Shown here: positions 28,176-36,935 of the stretch, piece by piece | Layout of the letters: each line of letters starts with the position of its first letter | Position numbering within the stretch: position 1 is the stretch's first letter | Assembly (NCBI GenBank): GCA_902712845.1 | Contig: LR743504.1 | Span: forward strand, 4,624,001-4,688,000 | Reading direction: 5' to 3' | Origin: Methylobacterium bullatum | GTDB lineage: Bacteria > Pseudomonadota > Alphaproteobacteria > Rhizobiales > Beijerinckiaceae | DNA: 64,000 nt | Notes under the pieces: model-generated | The model's database searches: none | Told to the model about the DNA's origin: nothing | What the model saw: the letters and a program-made list of their open reading frames with translations, nothing else | Program-made: the position numbers and the translations under genes

Positions 28176-29273
28176 ATGAACATCGACGGCACACCCTACC
28201 GCACCATCCTGCCCGCCGCCGACGGCGCGTCCGTCGAGGTCATCGATCAGACCCGCCTGCCCTTCGCCTTCGAGATGAAGCGGCTCGCCACCCTGGACGA
28301 GGCCGCCATCGCCATCCGCACCATGATCGTGCGGGGAGCGCCGCTCATCGGCGTCACGGCGGCCTACGGGCTGGCCCTGGGCCTGCGCCGGGACGCCTCC
28401 GATGCCGGGATCGACCATGCCGTGGAGACCCTGGCCGCCACCCGCCCCACCGCGATCAACCTGCGCTGGGCCCTCGACCGTGTCGCCGCCAAGCTGCGCG
28501 AGGTCGCGCTTCCTGAGCGCGCCGCCTTCGCTTTCGCCGAGGCCGGGCGCATCGCCGAGGAGGATGTGGAGAGCTGCCACGCCATCGGACGCCACGGCGC
28601 CGCGATCCTCGCCGACCTCCACAAGACCAAGGGGCGACGCCTCGACGTGCTCACCCATTGCAACGCCGGCTGGCTCGCCACGGTCGATTGGGGCACCGCC
28701 CTCGCGCCGATCTATGTGGCGCACGAGGCCGGCATCCCGGTCCATGTCTACGTGGACGAGACCCGGCCCCGGAACCAGGGCGCGGCGCTCACCGCCTTCG
28801 AGCTCAATGCCCACGGCGTGCCGCACACCGTCATCGCCGACAATGCCGGCGGCCACCTGATGCAGCATGGGAAGATCGACGTCTGCATCGTCGGCTCGGA
28901 CCGCACCACGGCCTCGGGCGACGTCTGCAACAAGATCGGCACCTACCTGAAGGCGCTGGCGGCCTCCGACAACCGTGTCCCGTTCTACGCCGCCCTGCCC
29001 TTCTCCACCATCGACTGGACCCTCACCGACGGCGTCGCGCAGATCCCGATCGAGGAGCGCGACGGCCGCGAGGTCTCCCACCTCACCGGCCGCCTCGCCG
29101 ATGGCGGCTTCGCCACGATCGAGGTGGTGTCGCCGGGCAGCCCGGTGGCCAACCCCGCCTTCGACGTGACCCCGGCCCGGCTTGTCACGGGCATCATCAC
29201 CGAACGCGGCGTGGCTTCGGCAGATGCTGAGGGGTTGTTGGCGCTGTATCCGGAGCGGCGCTCGGCGGGTTAG
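28176..29273 (+). CDS. mtnA: S-methyl-5-thioribose-1-phosphate isomerase
   Basis: A 365-residue enzyme of the methionine salvage pathway that isomerises 5-methylthioribose-1-P to 5-methylthioribulose-1-P. Diagnostic segments: IRTMIVRGAPLIGVTAAYGL, VLTHCNAGWLATVDWGTALA (catalytic Cys), YVDETRPRNQGAALTAFEL, DVCIVGSDRTTASGDVCNKI (catalytic Asp) and FYAALPFSTIDW. The ATG at 28176 has GAGAGG about 8 nt upstream. No other salvage gene is in the window. It converges with the MaoC gene, only 4 bp apart. Confidence 0.95.
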   Translation: MNIDGTPYRTILPAADGASVEVIDQTRLPFAFEMKRLATLDEAAIAIRTMIVRGAPLIGVTAAYGLALGLRRDASDAGIDHAVETLAATRPTAINLRWALDRVAAKLREVALPERAAFAFAEAGRIAEEDVESCHAIGRHGAAILADLHKTKGRRLDVLTHCNAGWLATVDWGTALAPIYVAHEAGIPVHVYVDETRPRNQGAALTAFELNAHGVPHTVIADNAGGHLMQHGKIDVCIVGSDRTTASGDVCNKIGTYLKALAASDNRVPFYAALPFSTIDWTLTDGVAQIPIEERDGREVSHLTGRLADGGFATIEVVSPGSPVANPAFDVTPARLVTGIITERGVASADAEGLLALYPERRSAG

Positions 29274-29277
29274 CGGG

Positions 29278-30270
29278 TCAAGACGCTTCCCACTGCCAGA
29301 ACACCGACCCCGTGAACTCGAACACCCGCTCCCCGCGCTGGTTTTGCGCGGTGTTGTGGTGGGTCGCGACGCCCCAGCCCGGGCGCGAGGCGGATTCGCG
29401 CTTGTCGAGCAGGGTGCAAGCATAGCGAATCGTGTCGCCGGCATAGACCGGGGCGAGCCAGCGCATGTCGCGAAAGCCCGGTGAGGGGCCGAGCTGGGGC
29501 ACCGGGCCATCCCGCTCGGTCCGTTCGATGTCGCGCTGGCGGGTGATGTGCAGGCGCTTCATCCAGACCGCCGCCGTGTGCCAGCCGGAGGCGCAGAGCG
29601 CGCCGAAATGGGTCTTTCGGGCGGCGTCCGCATCGAGATGGAAGGCCTGCGGGTCGTAAGCCCGCGCGAAGGCGATGATGGCCTCGGGGGTGAAGACGTG
29701 ACGGCCGAGATCGCGGATCGTGCCGAGCTTCGCCTGTTTGAGGAAGAGAAGCGTCTCCGCATCGTCGCCCTCGATGACCTCGACCGGGTCTCCGGGCGTC
29801 ACCGCGCGGGGCGGCAGGGGATCGGCCCCGCGCCGGGCGAACATCACCGTGAAGGCCTGTGTCATCACCGATTCGTTGCGCCCGTTCACGACCGTGAGCG
29901 TGAAGCGGACGAAGCCGCGATCCGGTTTCGAGTTCGAGGCGCGGCACTCCTCCACCTTGGTGACGATCCGCAGCGCGTCACCCGGCAGGACGGGGCGGAG
30001 CCAGCGCAGCTGCGAGATGCCGGGCGAGCCCATGGAGGTGGCGCCGCGAAAGACATGGGCCTGGAGCAGGCGCATGCCGAACCCGGCCGTCTGCCAGCCG
30101 GAGCCGATCAACCGACCCGCCAGCGTCGCCTTCGCGGCCTCCTCATCGAGATGGAAGGTCTGCGGATCGAACTCCTTCGCGAAGGCGACGATCGCCTCCC
30201 GCGTCACCGCGAGCGGGCCGCCCTCGATCACGTCGCCGGGGGTGAAATCCTCGAAGGTGATGCCGGTCAT
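29278..30270 (-). CDS. Tandem MaoC-like (hot-dog) dehydratase-domain protein
   Basis: A 330-residue protein with two hot-dog domains in a row. Copy one has TREAIVAFAKEFDPQTFHLD then LIGSGWQTAGFGMRLL. Copy two has TPEAIIAFARAYDPQAFHLD then LCASGWHTAAVWMKRL. Both repeats keep the D/FDPQxFHLD hydratase segment, suggesting an R-specific enoyl-CoA hydratase fold used as an intramolecular dimer. Comparable two-domain proteins act on mesaconyl-CoA or other acyl-CoAs, but the substrate cannot be fixed here. Confidence 0.85.
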   Translation of the reverse strand: MTGITFEDFTPGDVIEGGPLAVTREAIVAFAKEFDPQTFHLDEEAAKATLAGRLIGSGWQTAGFGMRLLQAHVFRGATSMGSPGISQLRWLRPVLPGDALRIVTKVEECRASNSKPDRGFVRFTLTVVNGRNESVMTQAFTVMFARRGADPLPPRAVTPGDPVEVIEGDDAETLLFLKQAKLGTIRDLGRHVFTPEAIIAFARAYDPQAFHLDADAARKTHFGALCASGWHTAAVWMKRLHITRQRDIERTERDGPVPQLGPSPGFRDMRWLAPVYAGDTIRYACTLLDKRESASRPGWGVATHHNTAQNQRGERVFEFTGSVFWQWEAS

Positions 30271-30340
30271 TGAACCTCTCGTCTTGGGATCGAAGAGTTT
30301 CGGGTCGAAGGATGGCGCTGCGCTAGCTACAGGGGCGGCC

Positions 30341-30523
30341 CGCCTCTCCCCGCTTGCGGGGAGAGGATCACAAGCACCTTGTCGTGCTTGTGATGAGCGG
30401 AGCGAGGGTGAGGGGGCCGGTCCGGAGGAGGCTTACGCGGACGAGCCCCCTCACCCCCGGCTGCCGCCTCGCCGCGCCGACGACAAGGTCGTCGCGGCCC
30501 TCTCCCCGCGCGCTGGGAGAGGG
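30341..30523. repeat. GC-rich composite inverted repeat, third copy of the icd-proximal family
   Basis: The right half (30446-30523) is nearly identical to 2584-2663: CCCCCTCACCCCCGGCTGCC, GCCTCGCCGCGCCGACGACA, GGTCGTCGCGGCCCTCTCCC, then an inverted CTCTCCCC...GGGAGAGGGG end. The left half has CTCTCCCCGCTTGCGGGGAG and a CACAAGCACCTTGTCGTGCT palindromic segment. It fills the gap between ychF and the MaoC gene. No gene recognised. Confidence 0.75.
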
Positions 30524-30567
30524 GATGTGCGCCCTCGGTTCCGCGGAGGTGAGGAAGTATCCGCTCC

Positions 30568-31665
30568 TCAATTGGCGAAGCGGAAATGCAGCACGTCTCC
30601 GTCCTGCACCACGTAGTCCTTGCCCTCGAGGCGGAACTTGCCGGCTTCCTTGGCGCCGCTCTCACCCTTCAGGGCGGTGTAGTCGGCGAAGGCGATGGTC
30701 TCGGCGCGGATGAAGCCCTTCTCGAAATCCGTATGGATCACGCCGGCCGCCGCCGGGGCGCGGGTGCCCTTCTCGATGGTCCAGGCGCGCGCTTCCTTCG
30801 GGCCGACCGTGAAGTAGGTGATGAGGCCGAGAAGCTCGTAACCGGCGCGGATGACCCGGTTGAGACCCGGCTCCACGAGCCCCACCGCTTCGAGGAAGTC
30901 GCCCTGGTCGGCGAGCGGCATCACGGCGATCTCGCTCTCGATCTTGGCCGAGACCACCACAGCGCGCGCACCCTCGGCATTGGCCTGGGCGATCACCGCC
31001 TCGGAATAGGCGTTGCCCTTGTCGGCATCCCCCTCGTCCACGTTGCAGACGTAGAGGACGGGTTTCGCCGTCATCAACCCGAGGGTCTGGAACAGCTTCT
31101 CCTCTTCCGGCTTGCGGCTCACCAAGCGGGCGGGCTTGCCCTCGCGCAGCAGCGGCAGCGCCCGCTGGACGAGGTCGAGCATCTCCTTGGCCTCCTTGTC
31201 GGCGCCCTTGGCCTTCTTCTCCAGGGCGAACAGGCGCTTCTCGAGGCTGTCCAGGTCGGCGAGCATCAGCTCGGTCTCGATGGTCTCTATGTCCGCCTTG
31301 GGGTCGACCTTGCCCTCCACATGGGTGACGTCGCCGTCGGTGAAGCAGCGCACCACATGGGCGATGGCATCGACCTCGCGGATGTTGGCGAGGAACTGGT
31401 TGCCGAGCCCCTCCCCCTTCGAGGCGCCGCGCACGAGGCCGGCGATGTCGACGAAGGTCAGCCGGGTCGGGATGATCTCCTTCGACGTGGCGATCCGCGC
31501 CAGATCATCGAGGCGCGGGTCCGGCACCGCCACCTCGCCGACATTCGGCTCGATGGTACAGAACGGGTAATTCGCCGCCTGTGCCGCCGCCGTCTGCGTC
31601 AGCGCGTTGAAGAGGGTCGACTTGCCGACGTTCGGCAGGCCGACGATGCCGCATTTGAAGCCCAT
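30568..31665 (-). CDS. ychF: Redox-regulated ATPase YchF (Obg-related)
   Basis: A 365-residue universally conserved P-loop ATPase that associates with ribosomes. G1 GFKCGIVGLPNVGKSTLFNA, the adjacent NYPFCTIEPNVGEVAVPDPR, G3 VDIAGLVRGASKGEGLGNQF, the modified G4 VLYVCNVDEGD and a C-terminal TGS domain (LLGLITYFTVGPKEARAWTI). The ATG at 31665 lies 8 bp after the vapC stop; the ribosome site GAGGA overlaps the vapC stop region. Usually pth lies next to ychF, but here vapBC separates them. Confidence 0.97.
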   Translation of the reverse strand: MGFKCGIVGLPNVGKSTLFNALTQTAAAQAANYPFCTIEPNVGEVAVPDPRLDDLARIATSKEIIPTRLTFVDIAGLVRGASKGEGLGNQFLANIREVDAIAHVVRCFTDGDVTHVEGKVDPKADIETIETELMLADLDSLEKRLFALEKKAKGADKEAKEMLDLVQRALPLLREGKPARLVSRKPEEEKLFQTLGLMTAKPVLYVCNVDEGDADKGNAYSEAVIAQANAEGARAVVVSAKIESEIAVMPLADQGDFLEAVGLVEPGLNRVIRAGYELLGLITYFTVGPKEARAWTIEKGTRAPAAAGVIHTDFEKGFIRAETIAFADYTALKGESGAKEAGKFRLEGKDYVVQDGDVLHFRFAN

Positions 31666-31673
31666 GATATTCC

Positions 31674-32141
31674 TCAAGAGTTCGCGAAGATCGATTCCGG
31701 CAACGCCCGAAACGGATTCACGATTGTCATTCCTTCGACCTCACGGCCGTGCTGATAGTCTTCCGAAAGCAGGAAGCGGCATCCGGCTCGTATTGCGGAG
31801 CCGAGGATGACGCAGTCCCACCACTGAAACCGGGTCTGCTCCCACAATGACCACGCATCGCCGACGAGCGCGAGATCGGTCGCGCCTTCCGACCATTCCT
31901 CTAGGGGTAGCGTCGTCTGCTGCGCATCCTCCGGATCGATAGGGAGACGACCGCGCAGGATGACGGCGTGCAACTCACCGAGAACCTGCGGACTCACCAC
32001 GATCAGGCCGCGATCCGCCAGCACCTCCAACCAATGTCGCGCCATCGCCTGCTTCTCGGGGAAGCGGTCGTCACGGGCATACAGGAACACGTTGGTATCG
32101 ACGAACACCCGGCCCGCGACGGGGACGGCGTCACTCGGCAT
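31674..32141 (-). CDS. VapC-family PIN-domain toxin
   Basis: A 155-residue PIN ribonuclease. The first catalytic Asp lies in GRVFVDTNVFLYA, an acidic residue follows in VSPQVLGELHAVI, and the third site is in FQWWDCVILGSAIRAGCRF with LLSEDYQHG. VapC toxins cleave tRNA or rRNA. Its ATG at 32141 overlaps the end of the RHH antitoxin gene by 11 bp, the standard antitoxin-first layout. It ends 8 bp before ychF. Confidence 0.88.
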   Translation of the reverse strand: MPSDAVPVAGRVFVDTNVFLYARDDRFPEKQAMARHWLEVLADRGLIVVSPQVLGELHAVILRGRLPIDPEDAQQTTLPLEEWSEGATDLALVGDAWSLWEQTRFQWWDCVILGSAIRAGCRFLLSEDYQHGREVEGMTIVNPFRALPESIFANS

Positions 32142-32364
32142 CGTAAATCTGATCGCGCGTCGGCGCGCGCCCGTTTTCGTCGAGGAGATGAAGCGGCGGT
32201 CCCGCCAGGAAGCGTTCGAGGGCCTGGCTCTGGGAAAGCGGCCGGCCGACACGCTGTTCCACCGTCTCGGCGATGAACTTCGACAGACTCTTGCCATCCC
32301 GCGCAGCGGCGACGCGCGCACGTTGCAGGAGGCTCTCGTCCATCGTCACCGTGACGTTCCTCAC
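32131..32364 (-). CDS. Ribbon-helix-helix antitoxin (VapB-like)
   Basis: A 77-residue protein starting MRNVTVTMDESLLQRARVAA, the beta-strand and first helix of a CopG/Arc-type ribbon-helix-helix fold, then RDGKSLSKFIAETVEQRVGR. The C-terminal tail (LLDENGRAPTRDQIYDAE) would wrap the toxin. Such antitoxins autoregulate their operon by binding the promoter. It begins 57 bp after pth on the same strand. Confidence 0.85.
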   Translation of the reverse strand: MRNVTVTMDESLLQRARVAAARDGKSLSKFIAETVEQRVGRPLSQSQALERFLAGPPLHLLDENGRAPTRDQIYDAE

Positions 32365-32421
32365 CCTAGTCTCCCCGTCCGTTAGGTCCGAGCTTCGATA
32401 TCGTGTTCCCGTGTTTTCGTG

Positions 32422-33042
32422 TCAATCACGGCCGGTGGCTGCCGCGTTGACCTGTTTGACGTCGTCCCAGCCCCGGCCCGCCATGGCGAGATGGACCTTG
32501 TTCTGGAAGCTCGCATCCTCGCCCTGGGCTAGCAGGGGAGCGTGGTCCGCCACGGCGCGGCAGAGATCCTCGACCCAAGCCCGCTCGCCCTTGCCGAAAT
32601 CGTTCAGGACGTAGGCATGGACCAGGGCCTTGTCGCCCGGATGACCGATGCCGAGACGGACGCGCCAGTAATCGTTGCCGCATTGGGCGGTGATCGAGCG
32701 CAGGCCGTTATGGCCGGCATTGCCGCCACCGAGCTTCACCCGGAGCTTGGCCGGTGCCAGATCGAGTTCGTCATGCAGGACGATGACGTCGGCGAGGGCG
32801 ATCTTGTAGAAGCGCTGGGCTTCCGACACGGAGCGGCCGGATTCGTTCATGAAGGTCTGCGGCTTCAGCAGGACGACCCGTTCGGTGCCGAAGGTGGCCT
32901 CGGTCACCTCGCCCTGGAACTTGCGCCGCCATGGCCCCGCGCGGTGGATGCGCGCCATCTCGTCGAGGGCGAGAAAGCCGATATTGTGGCGGTTGCCCGC
33001 ATAGCGGGCCCCTGGATTGCCGAGCCCGACGATCAGGCGCAT
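32422..33042 (-). CDS. pth: Peptidyl-tRNA hydrolase
   Basis: A 206-residue enzyme that releases tRNA from dropped-off peptidyl-tRNA. It shows MRLIVGLGNPGARYAGNRHN then IGFLALDEMA (catalytic His in NRHNIG), LLKPQTFMNESGRSV, DVIVLHDELDLAPAKLRVKL and GGGNAGHNGLRSI. An alphaproteobacterial C-terminal extension is present. It lies downstream of rplY on the same strand, with a hairpin in the 234-bp gap. Confidence 0.96.
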   Translation of the reverse strand: MRLIVGLGNPGARYAGNRHNIGFLALDEMARIHRAGPWRRKFQGEVTEATFGTERVVLLKPQTFMNESGRSVSEAQRFYKIALADVIVLHDELDLAPAKLRVKLGGGNAGHNGLRSITAQCGNDYWRVRLGIGHPGDKALVHAYVLNDFGKGERAWVEDLCRAVADHAPLLAQGEDASFQNKVHLAMAGRGWDDVKQVNAAATGRD

Positions 33043-33133
33043 GGCATCATCTCCAAGACGATTTCGTCACGAAATCGCTCTCCGCCGAAGTGGATGCCGG
33101 TTCGGCAAAAAAGAGCGCGGCAAAGCAGAAGGT

Positions 33134-33175
33134 CTAGAGCTGCGCCAGACCCAACGTGGGCGGGCGCAGCTCTAG
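33134..33175 (-). terminator. Perfect 13-bp hairpin between rplY and pth
   Basis: CTAGAGCTGCGCC (33134-33146) and its reverse complement (33163-33175) enclose a 16-nt loop that itself contains CCC/GGG. It lies about 100 bp after the rplY stop and upstream of pth. No T-run follows on the minus strand. It probably attenuates or ends rplY transcription, or is a small repeat. Confidence 0.5.
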
Positions 33176-33276
33176 GACGGATGACGAAGAGGCGATGTCA
33201 AACGAAAAGGTGCCCCGACCTCGCGGCCGGAGCACCCGTGGACGAAGACGAGACTGGGGCACGAAGCCCCAGGACC

Positions 33277-33972
33277 TCAATCCTCCTTCTTGTCTTCCTC
33301 GGCCTCGGCGGCCTCTTCGGCCTCAGCCTCGGCCTTCTCCTCGGCGGCTTCCGTCGCCTGAGCCTCGGCGATCGCGGCCTCTTCGGCCTCGACCTCGGCA
33401 CCGAGCACGGTCGGCGGCACGACGTTGGCAACGACGGCCTCGGCCTCGCCGGTGAAGGTCGTGTTGGCCGGCAGCTTCACGGCCTCGATGTGGATCGAAT
33501 CGCCGATCTCGAGACCGGTGAGGTCGACCTCGACCGCGTCGGGGATCGCGTCGGCGGGGACTTCGAGCGAGAGCGTGTGCAGCACGACGTTGAGGGTGCC
33601 GCCGTTCTTCTTGATGCCGGGAGCCTCGTCCTCGTTGATGAAGTGCACGGGCACTTCGACGGTGAGGTTCTGGCCGGCGACGACCCGGAGGAAGTCCACA
33701 TGCAGCGGCACGCCGGTCACCGGATCGAGCTGGAAGTCGCGCGGGATCGCGCGGGTCTTGCGGCCGCCGGCGTTGATCTCGAACAGGGTGGTCTTGAAGC
33801 CACCGGCGTAGATCAGGGTGCGGGTGCGGACGAGGTCAATGGCGATGGCCTGCGGAGCCTGGCCACCACCATAGATGACGGCGGGAACGTTGCCCTGGCG
33901 ACGAACTTCCCGGGCGGCCCCCTTGCCGACCCGGTCGCGTGCCACGGCCTCAAGCGGCTTTACTGCGCTCAT
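33277..33972 (-). CDS. rplY: 50S ribosomal protein L25/general stress protein Ctc
   Basis: A 231-residue two-domain L25 (TL5/CTC type) that binds 5S rRNA. The N-terminal part begins MSAVKPLEAVARDRVGKGAA then REVRRQGNVPAVIYGGGQAP, followed by DPVTGVPLHVDFLRVVAGQN and the CTC domain VPVHFINEDEAPGIKKNGGT. The last 45 residues are an Ala/Glu-rich acidic tail. The ATG at 33972 is preferred to longer in-frame starts. First gene of rplY-pth-vapBC-ychF. Confidence 0.95.
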   Translation of the reverse strand: MSAVKPLEAVARDRVGKGAAREVRRQGNVPAVIYGGGQAPQAIAIDLVRTRTLIYAGGFKTTLFEINAGGRKTRAIPRDFQLDPVTGVPLHVDFLRVVAGQNLTVEVPVHFINEDEAPGIKKNGGTLNVVLHTLSLEVPADAIPDAVEVDLTGLEIGDSIHIEAVKLPANTTFTGEAEAVVANVVPPTVLGAEVEAEEAAIAEAQATEAAEEKAEAEAEEAAEAEEDKKED

Positions 33973-34275
33973 GGCGTGATCCTTCAAAAAAACAGAAAAA
34001 AGCCGCGGAACGCCAAAGGCCGCCCGAAACGGACGGCCCTCACCGATCCACGACGCGCCCGTGCCTCCAAGGGTGTCTGGCGAGCGCGTGAGGTGCATAC
34101 CCGCAAGAACCGCGAAGCGCAATAAGAGCCGCGACGCGATTGGGGAGAATGCCCGGCATCCCACCCATGCGGCGTTCATCATCAGAAAGGTCGGCTCCCT
34201 GCCTTCGCGGACAAGCGAAGACTTCGTTCATTCGCCCCGCCGAGGATCGTCTCCCGTATGGCGAGGGATCCATCG

Positions 34276-34815
34276 ATGACGCAGCCGGTCCTCTGGGCGC
34301 TGGGAGTCACCTCCGTCGCGGCGGCGGTCAGTTTGACCCTGGTGACGCGCTTCGAGAATACCGCCCGCCCTCGGGAGCGCGGCGAGGCGGTCCTCAACCT
34401 CGATAGCGCAAGCCTCGGCGGAAGGAACCCGACGCGTTACGCGCCCAACTCCGTCACTCTGGCGGCCGATTCCCTCGGGCATTTCTCCACCGAGGTCGAC
34501 GTGGCGGGGCGCAGCCTCAGAATGCTGGTGGATACCGGCGCGAGCATCTGCGCCTTCAGCTACGAAGACGCGCAGCGCTTGGGTCTGCATGTCTACGAGC
34601 GCGACTTCAATCGCCGCGTCGACACCGCCAACGGTTCCGTCTCCGCCGCGACCGTACGGATTCCGGTGATGCGGATCGGGACGATCGGCATCCGCGACGT
34701 CGAGGCCGTGATCCTGCCCAAGGGGCGTCTCGGCAAAAGCCTCCTCGGCATGTCGTTCCTGAGGCGTCTCGACGATTTCAAGATGTCCGACGGCCGGCTG
34801 ACGCTGCGCGGCTGA
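34276..34815 (+). CDS. Membrane-anchored retropepsin-like aspartic protease (TIGR02281 type)
   Basis: A 179-residue protein with an N-terminal membrane anchor (VLWALGVTSVAAAVSLTLV). The protease domain carries LRMLVDTGASICAFSYEDAQ, the DTGA catalytic motif of retroviral-type clan AA proteases, and LGKSLLGMSFLRRLDDFKMS at the C-terminal dimer strand. It would act as a dimer in the periplasm. Target unknown. GAGGG lies 8 nt before the ATG at 34276. Confidence 0.88.
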   Translation: MTQPVLWALGVTSVAAAVSLTLVTRFENTARPRERGEAVLNLDSASLGGRNPTRYAPNSVTLAADSLGHFSTEVDVAGRSLRMLVDTGASICAFSYEDAQRLGLHVYERDFNRRVDTANGSVSAATVRIPVMRIGTIGIRDVEAVILPKGRLGKSLLGMSFLRRLDDFKMSDGRLTLRG

Positions 34816-34838
34816 CGCAGCCTCAACCTCGCGTCGGC

Positions 34839-35330
34839 CTACTTCTGGCCGCCCCCGCCCCCACCGGTGGCCAGGTTGCGGCGGGCATCGGCCTGTCCGC
34901 TCACGTCTCCGAAATACTTCGTCGCGTCGCCGAGTTGCATCGACGGCATGCAGTTCGGGGTGCAGGAATAGGATTCGCGGTCGAGGCCGCGTTGTACCGT
35001 GACGATCGATCCCTGCGCGGCCTGCACGCTGATGGTGGTCTCGGCGAGCATCGTGCCGGACGCGTCGAGGGCGATGAGGTTGGTGGAGCCGAAGCTCTTG
35101 CCGGTGAGGATGACGATCCCGTTCCGCTGAAGGGCGACATCCGCCACGAGGGGGTTCCCCACGATGACCGTCTGCGTCCGTTCGGGCAGGCGAATGACCT
35201 TGGCATTGTCGACGCTCACCGCCACGGTCGCCGGTGCCGTCTCCGCGAGGCTCGGCGCCGCACCAAGGGCGAGGAGAAGAGCGATTCCCGCCGCTCGGGC
35301 GCAACGCTTCAAGGACGAGGGTGTCGGCAT
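34839..35330 (-). CDS. Exported pilus-assembly N-terminal-domain protein (CpaC-N-like, no secretin)
   Basis: A 163-residue exported protein with a signal peptide (ALLLALGAAPSLAETAP). Its domain AKVIRLPERTQTVIVGNPLV then ADVALQRNGIVILTGKSFGS parallels the N-terminal domain of CpaC in this window (SLVIDLPRDAKEVFVANPKV). It lacks the secretin part. The C-terminus has a CTPNC pair and a Gly-rich end. It flanks the Tad locus in reverse orientation and could assist outer-membrane secretin assembly (inference). Confidence 0.8.
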   Translation of the reverse strand: MPTPSSLKRCARAAGIALLLALGAAPSLAETAPATVAVSVDNAKVIRLPERTQTVIVGNPLVADVALQRNGIVILTGKSFGSTNLIALDASGTMLAETTISVQAAQGSIVTVQRGLDRESYSCTPNCMPSMQLGDATKYFGDVSGQADARRNLATGGGGGGQK

Positions 35331-35786
35331 TGACCGGTGGCCCATGGCTCGGGTGCTCTCGGCTGCGACGGTGAGGTTTCGACAGGATCGCGAGCGCCGG
35401 AGCGTTCGGCCGCTTTTGTCGTCATGACAGCCTTAACTACATATTGGTAAACGACGATCTAACGTCGATGTATGATCGATAGCTGTCGTTTCGATCTCGT
35501 CAGCCTCCGGCAATTTGGATCGGTTGCATTCCCCCATCTTCCAAGGTTGTATCATATGATAATGCTCCTAATGCGTGTTTATTGGAATGGTAAATACTGC
35601 TGATGATCCCCGTATCTATTTAATATTTATTCACCACATGGCAATCGAACACGCTACTGATCGGTTTCGCGGCTCTGTTTAACGTAATTTCAAGACGAAA
35701 CAGGCCATCTTCATCCTCAGTCGCCGGTCGAAATACACCGCTGCTCGACGGCAACTCCGCAAGACGAACCCTCAAGGAATACGATC
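35331..35786. promoter_or_regulatory. AT-richer regulatory region upstream of flp
   Basis: A 456-bp gap with markedly lower GC than its surroundings, between a leftward CpaC-N-like gene and the rightward pilin gene, so it should hold divergent promoters. It contains the perfect palindrome ATCATATGAT (35551-35560), an AT-rich CTATTTAATATTTATTC stretch near 35611-35630, and AAGGA 9 nt before flp. No ORF recognised. Confidence 0.6.
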
Positions 35787-35957
35787 ATGTCGAACCTCTT
35801 CAAGCGTTTTGCCGCCGACGAGTCGGGTGCAACGGCGATCGAATACGGTCTCATCGCGTCGCTCATCGCGGTCGCCATCATCACGGTTCTGACAACGGTC
35901 GGTGGAAACCTGACCAACACTCTCACCAAGGTCGCCACCAACCTCAAGGCGAGCTGA
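35787..35957 (+). CDS. flp: Flp/Fap-type major pilin
   Basis: A 56-residue type IVb prepilin, the structural subunit of the Tad pilus. The leader MSNLFKRFAADESG is followed by ATAIEYGLIASLIAVAIITV: cleavage is expected after Gly14, with Glu at +5 and the adjacent Tyr that define Flp pilins. The hydrophobic helix builds the filament core. AAGGA lies 9 nt before the ATG. A hairpin follows 10 bp after the stop, which would let pilin mRNA accumulate above the assembly genes. Confidence 0.95.
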   Translation: MSNLFKRFAADESGATAIEYGLIASLIAVAIITVLTTVGGNLTNTLTKVATNLKAS

Positions 35958-35966
35958 CGAGGTGGT

Positions 35967-36000
35967 CTGAAACAGTCCGAGTTCCGGCTGATTGTTTCAG
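35967..36000 (+). terminator. Hairpin directly after flp
   Basis: CTGAAACA (35967-35974) pairs with TGTTTCAG (35993-36000); CCG and CGG inside the loop can extend the stem. It is followed by ATTTATGG. Placed 10 bp after the pilin stop, it is a likely partial terminator or mRNA stabiliser between flp and cpaA. Confidence 0.5.
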
Positions 36001-36234
36001 ATTTATGGATCTGTTTTGCTCACGCGAAACAGATGTGGATCGAACACCTCGCCGGACGGTCCAACCCGATCGTCCGGCAGAGCTCGTCCTCTGTGTCCCG
36101 CTTCATGCGGACGGTGACCAAGCGGTTCTGCGGGTTTCCCGAAACCGCCTCTGGCGCTGCGATCGAGCACCCCGCGGCGAGGGTGTTTCACCGGGTGACG
36201 ATCCGAATTCCAACCCCAGACCGAGACGGACCCG

Positions 36235-36741
36235 ATGGCGAGTGTCACGCTCCTGATCGTCTTCCCGTTCCTGATGGCCTATGCGGCCGCTCGGGATCTG
36301 CTGACGATGACGATCCCGAACGCGGTGTCCCTACTGCTGCTGATCGGATTCGCGACCTTCGCGGCCGCCACCGGGATGTGGGGCTGGGAACTCCTCAGTC
36401 ATCTCGGAGCGGGGGCGGCGACTTTGGTCGTGACGTTCGGCCTCTTCGCCTTTCGCATCATCGGCGGGGGAGATGCCAAGCTCGCCGCCGCCACCGCGGT
36501 GTGGATCGGGTTCGACCAGTTGGCGCAATACCTGGTCGTCGCTTCGCTTGCCGGCGGCGCGCTCTCCCTGGCGATTCTCCTCGCGCGGGCGCATCCCCTG
36601 CCGTCACTCCTCGGTCGCCTTCCCTTCGCCATCCACCTTCACGATGCGAAGACCGGCGTGCCCTACGGGATCGCGCTCTCCCTCGGAGCGCTGATCGTGA
36701 TTCCGGAAACGATGACCTGGGCAAGAATGATGGCATCGTGA
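36235..36741 (+). CDS. cpaA: Prepilin peptidase CpaA/TadV
   Basis: A 168-residue polytopic inner-membrane aspartic protease that removes the Flp leader. The two catalytic Asp sites are in AYAAARDLLTMTIPN and FRIIGGGDAKLAAATA (GxGD motif). About five hydrophobic segments are visible, including LLLLIGFATFAAATG and VVASLAGGALSLAILLA. It is the short CpaA type without an N-methyltransferase domain. It follows flp in the same direction after about 280 bp. Confidence 0.93.
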   Translation: MASVTLLIVFPFLMAYAAARDLLTMTIPNAVSLLLLIGFATFAAATGMWGWELLSHLGAGAATLVVTFGLFAFRIIGGGDAKLAAATAVWIGFDQLAQYLVVASLAGGALSLAILLARAHPLPSLLGRLPFAIHLHDAKTGVPYGIALSLGALIVIPETMTWARMMAS

Positions 36742-36935
36742 GGTCGACTACACGTAGGGGGTGAACTTGCCGATCCGGGTCCGAAGTTAATCGAGCCCGG
36801 TGCTTTATCGACCTGACCTATCGTGGGTCGAACAAGATTCGCGTGCGTTAGTTTTTGTTAACCGTAATTTGAGGAATCCCGACGAAGCCTGGACGGCGAC
36901 GGCAGCAGGCCGTCCTGTCAGGTTCGAACACGGCG

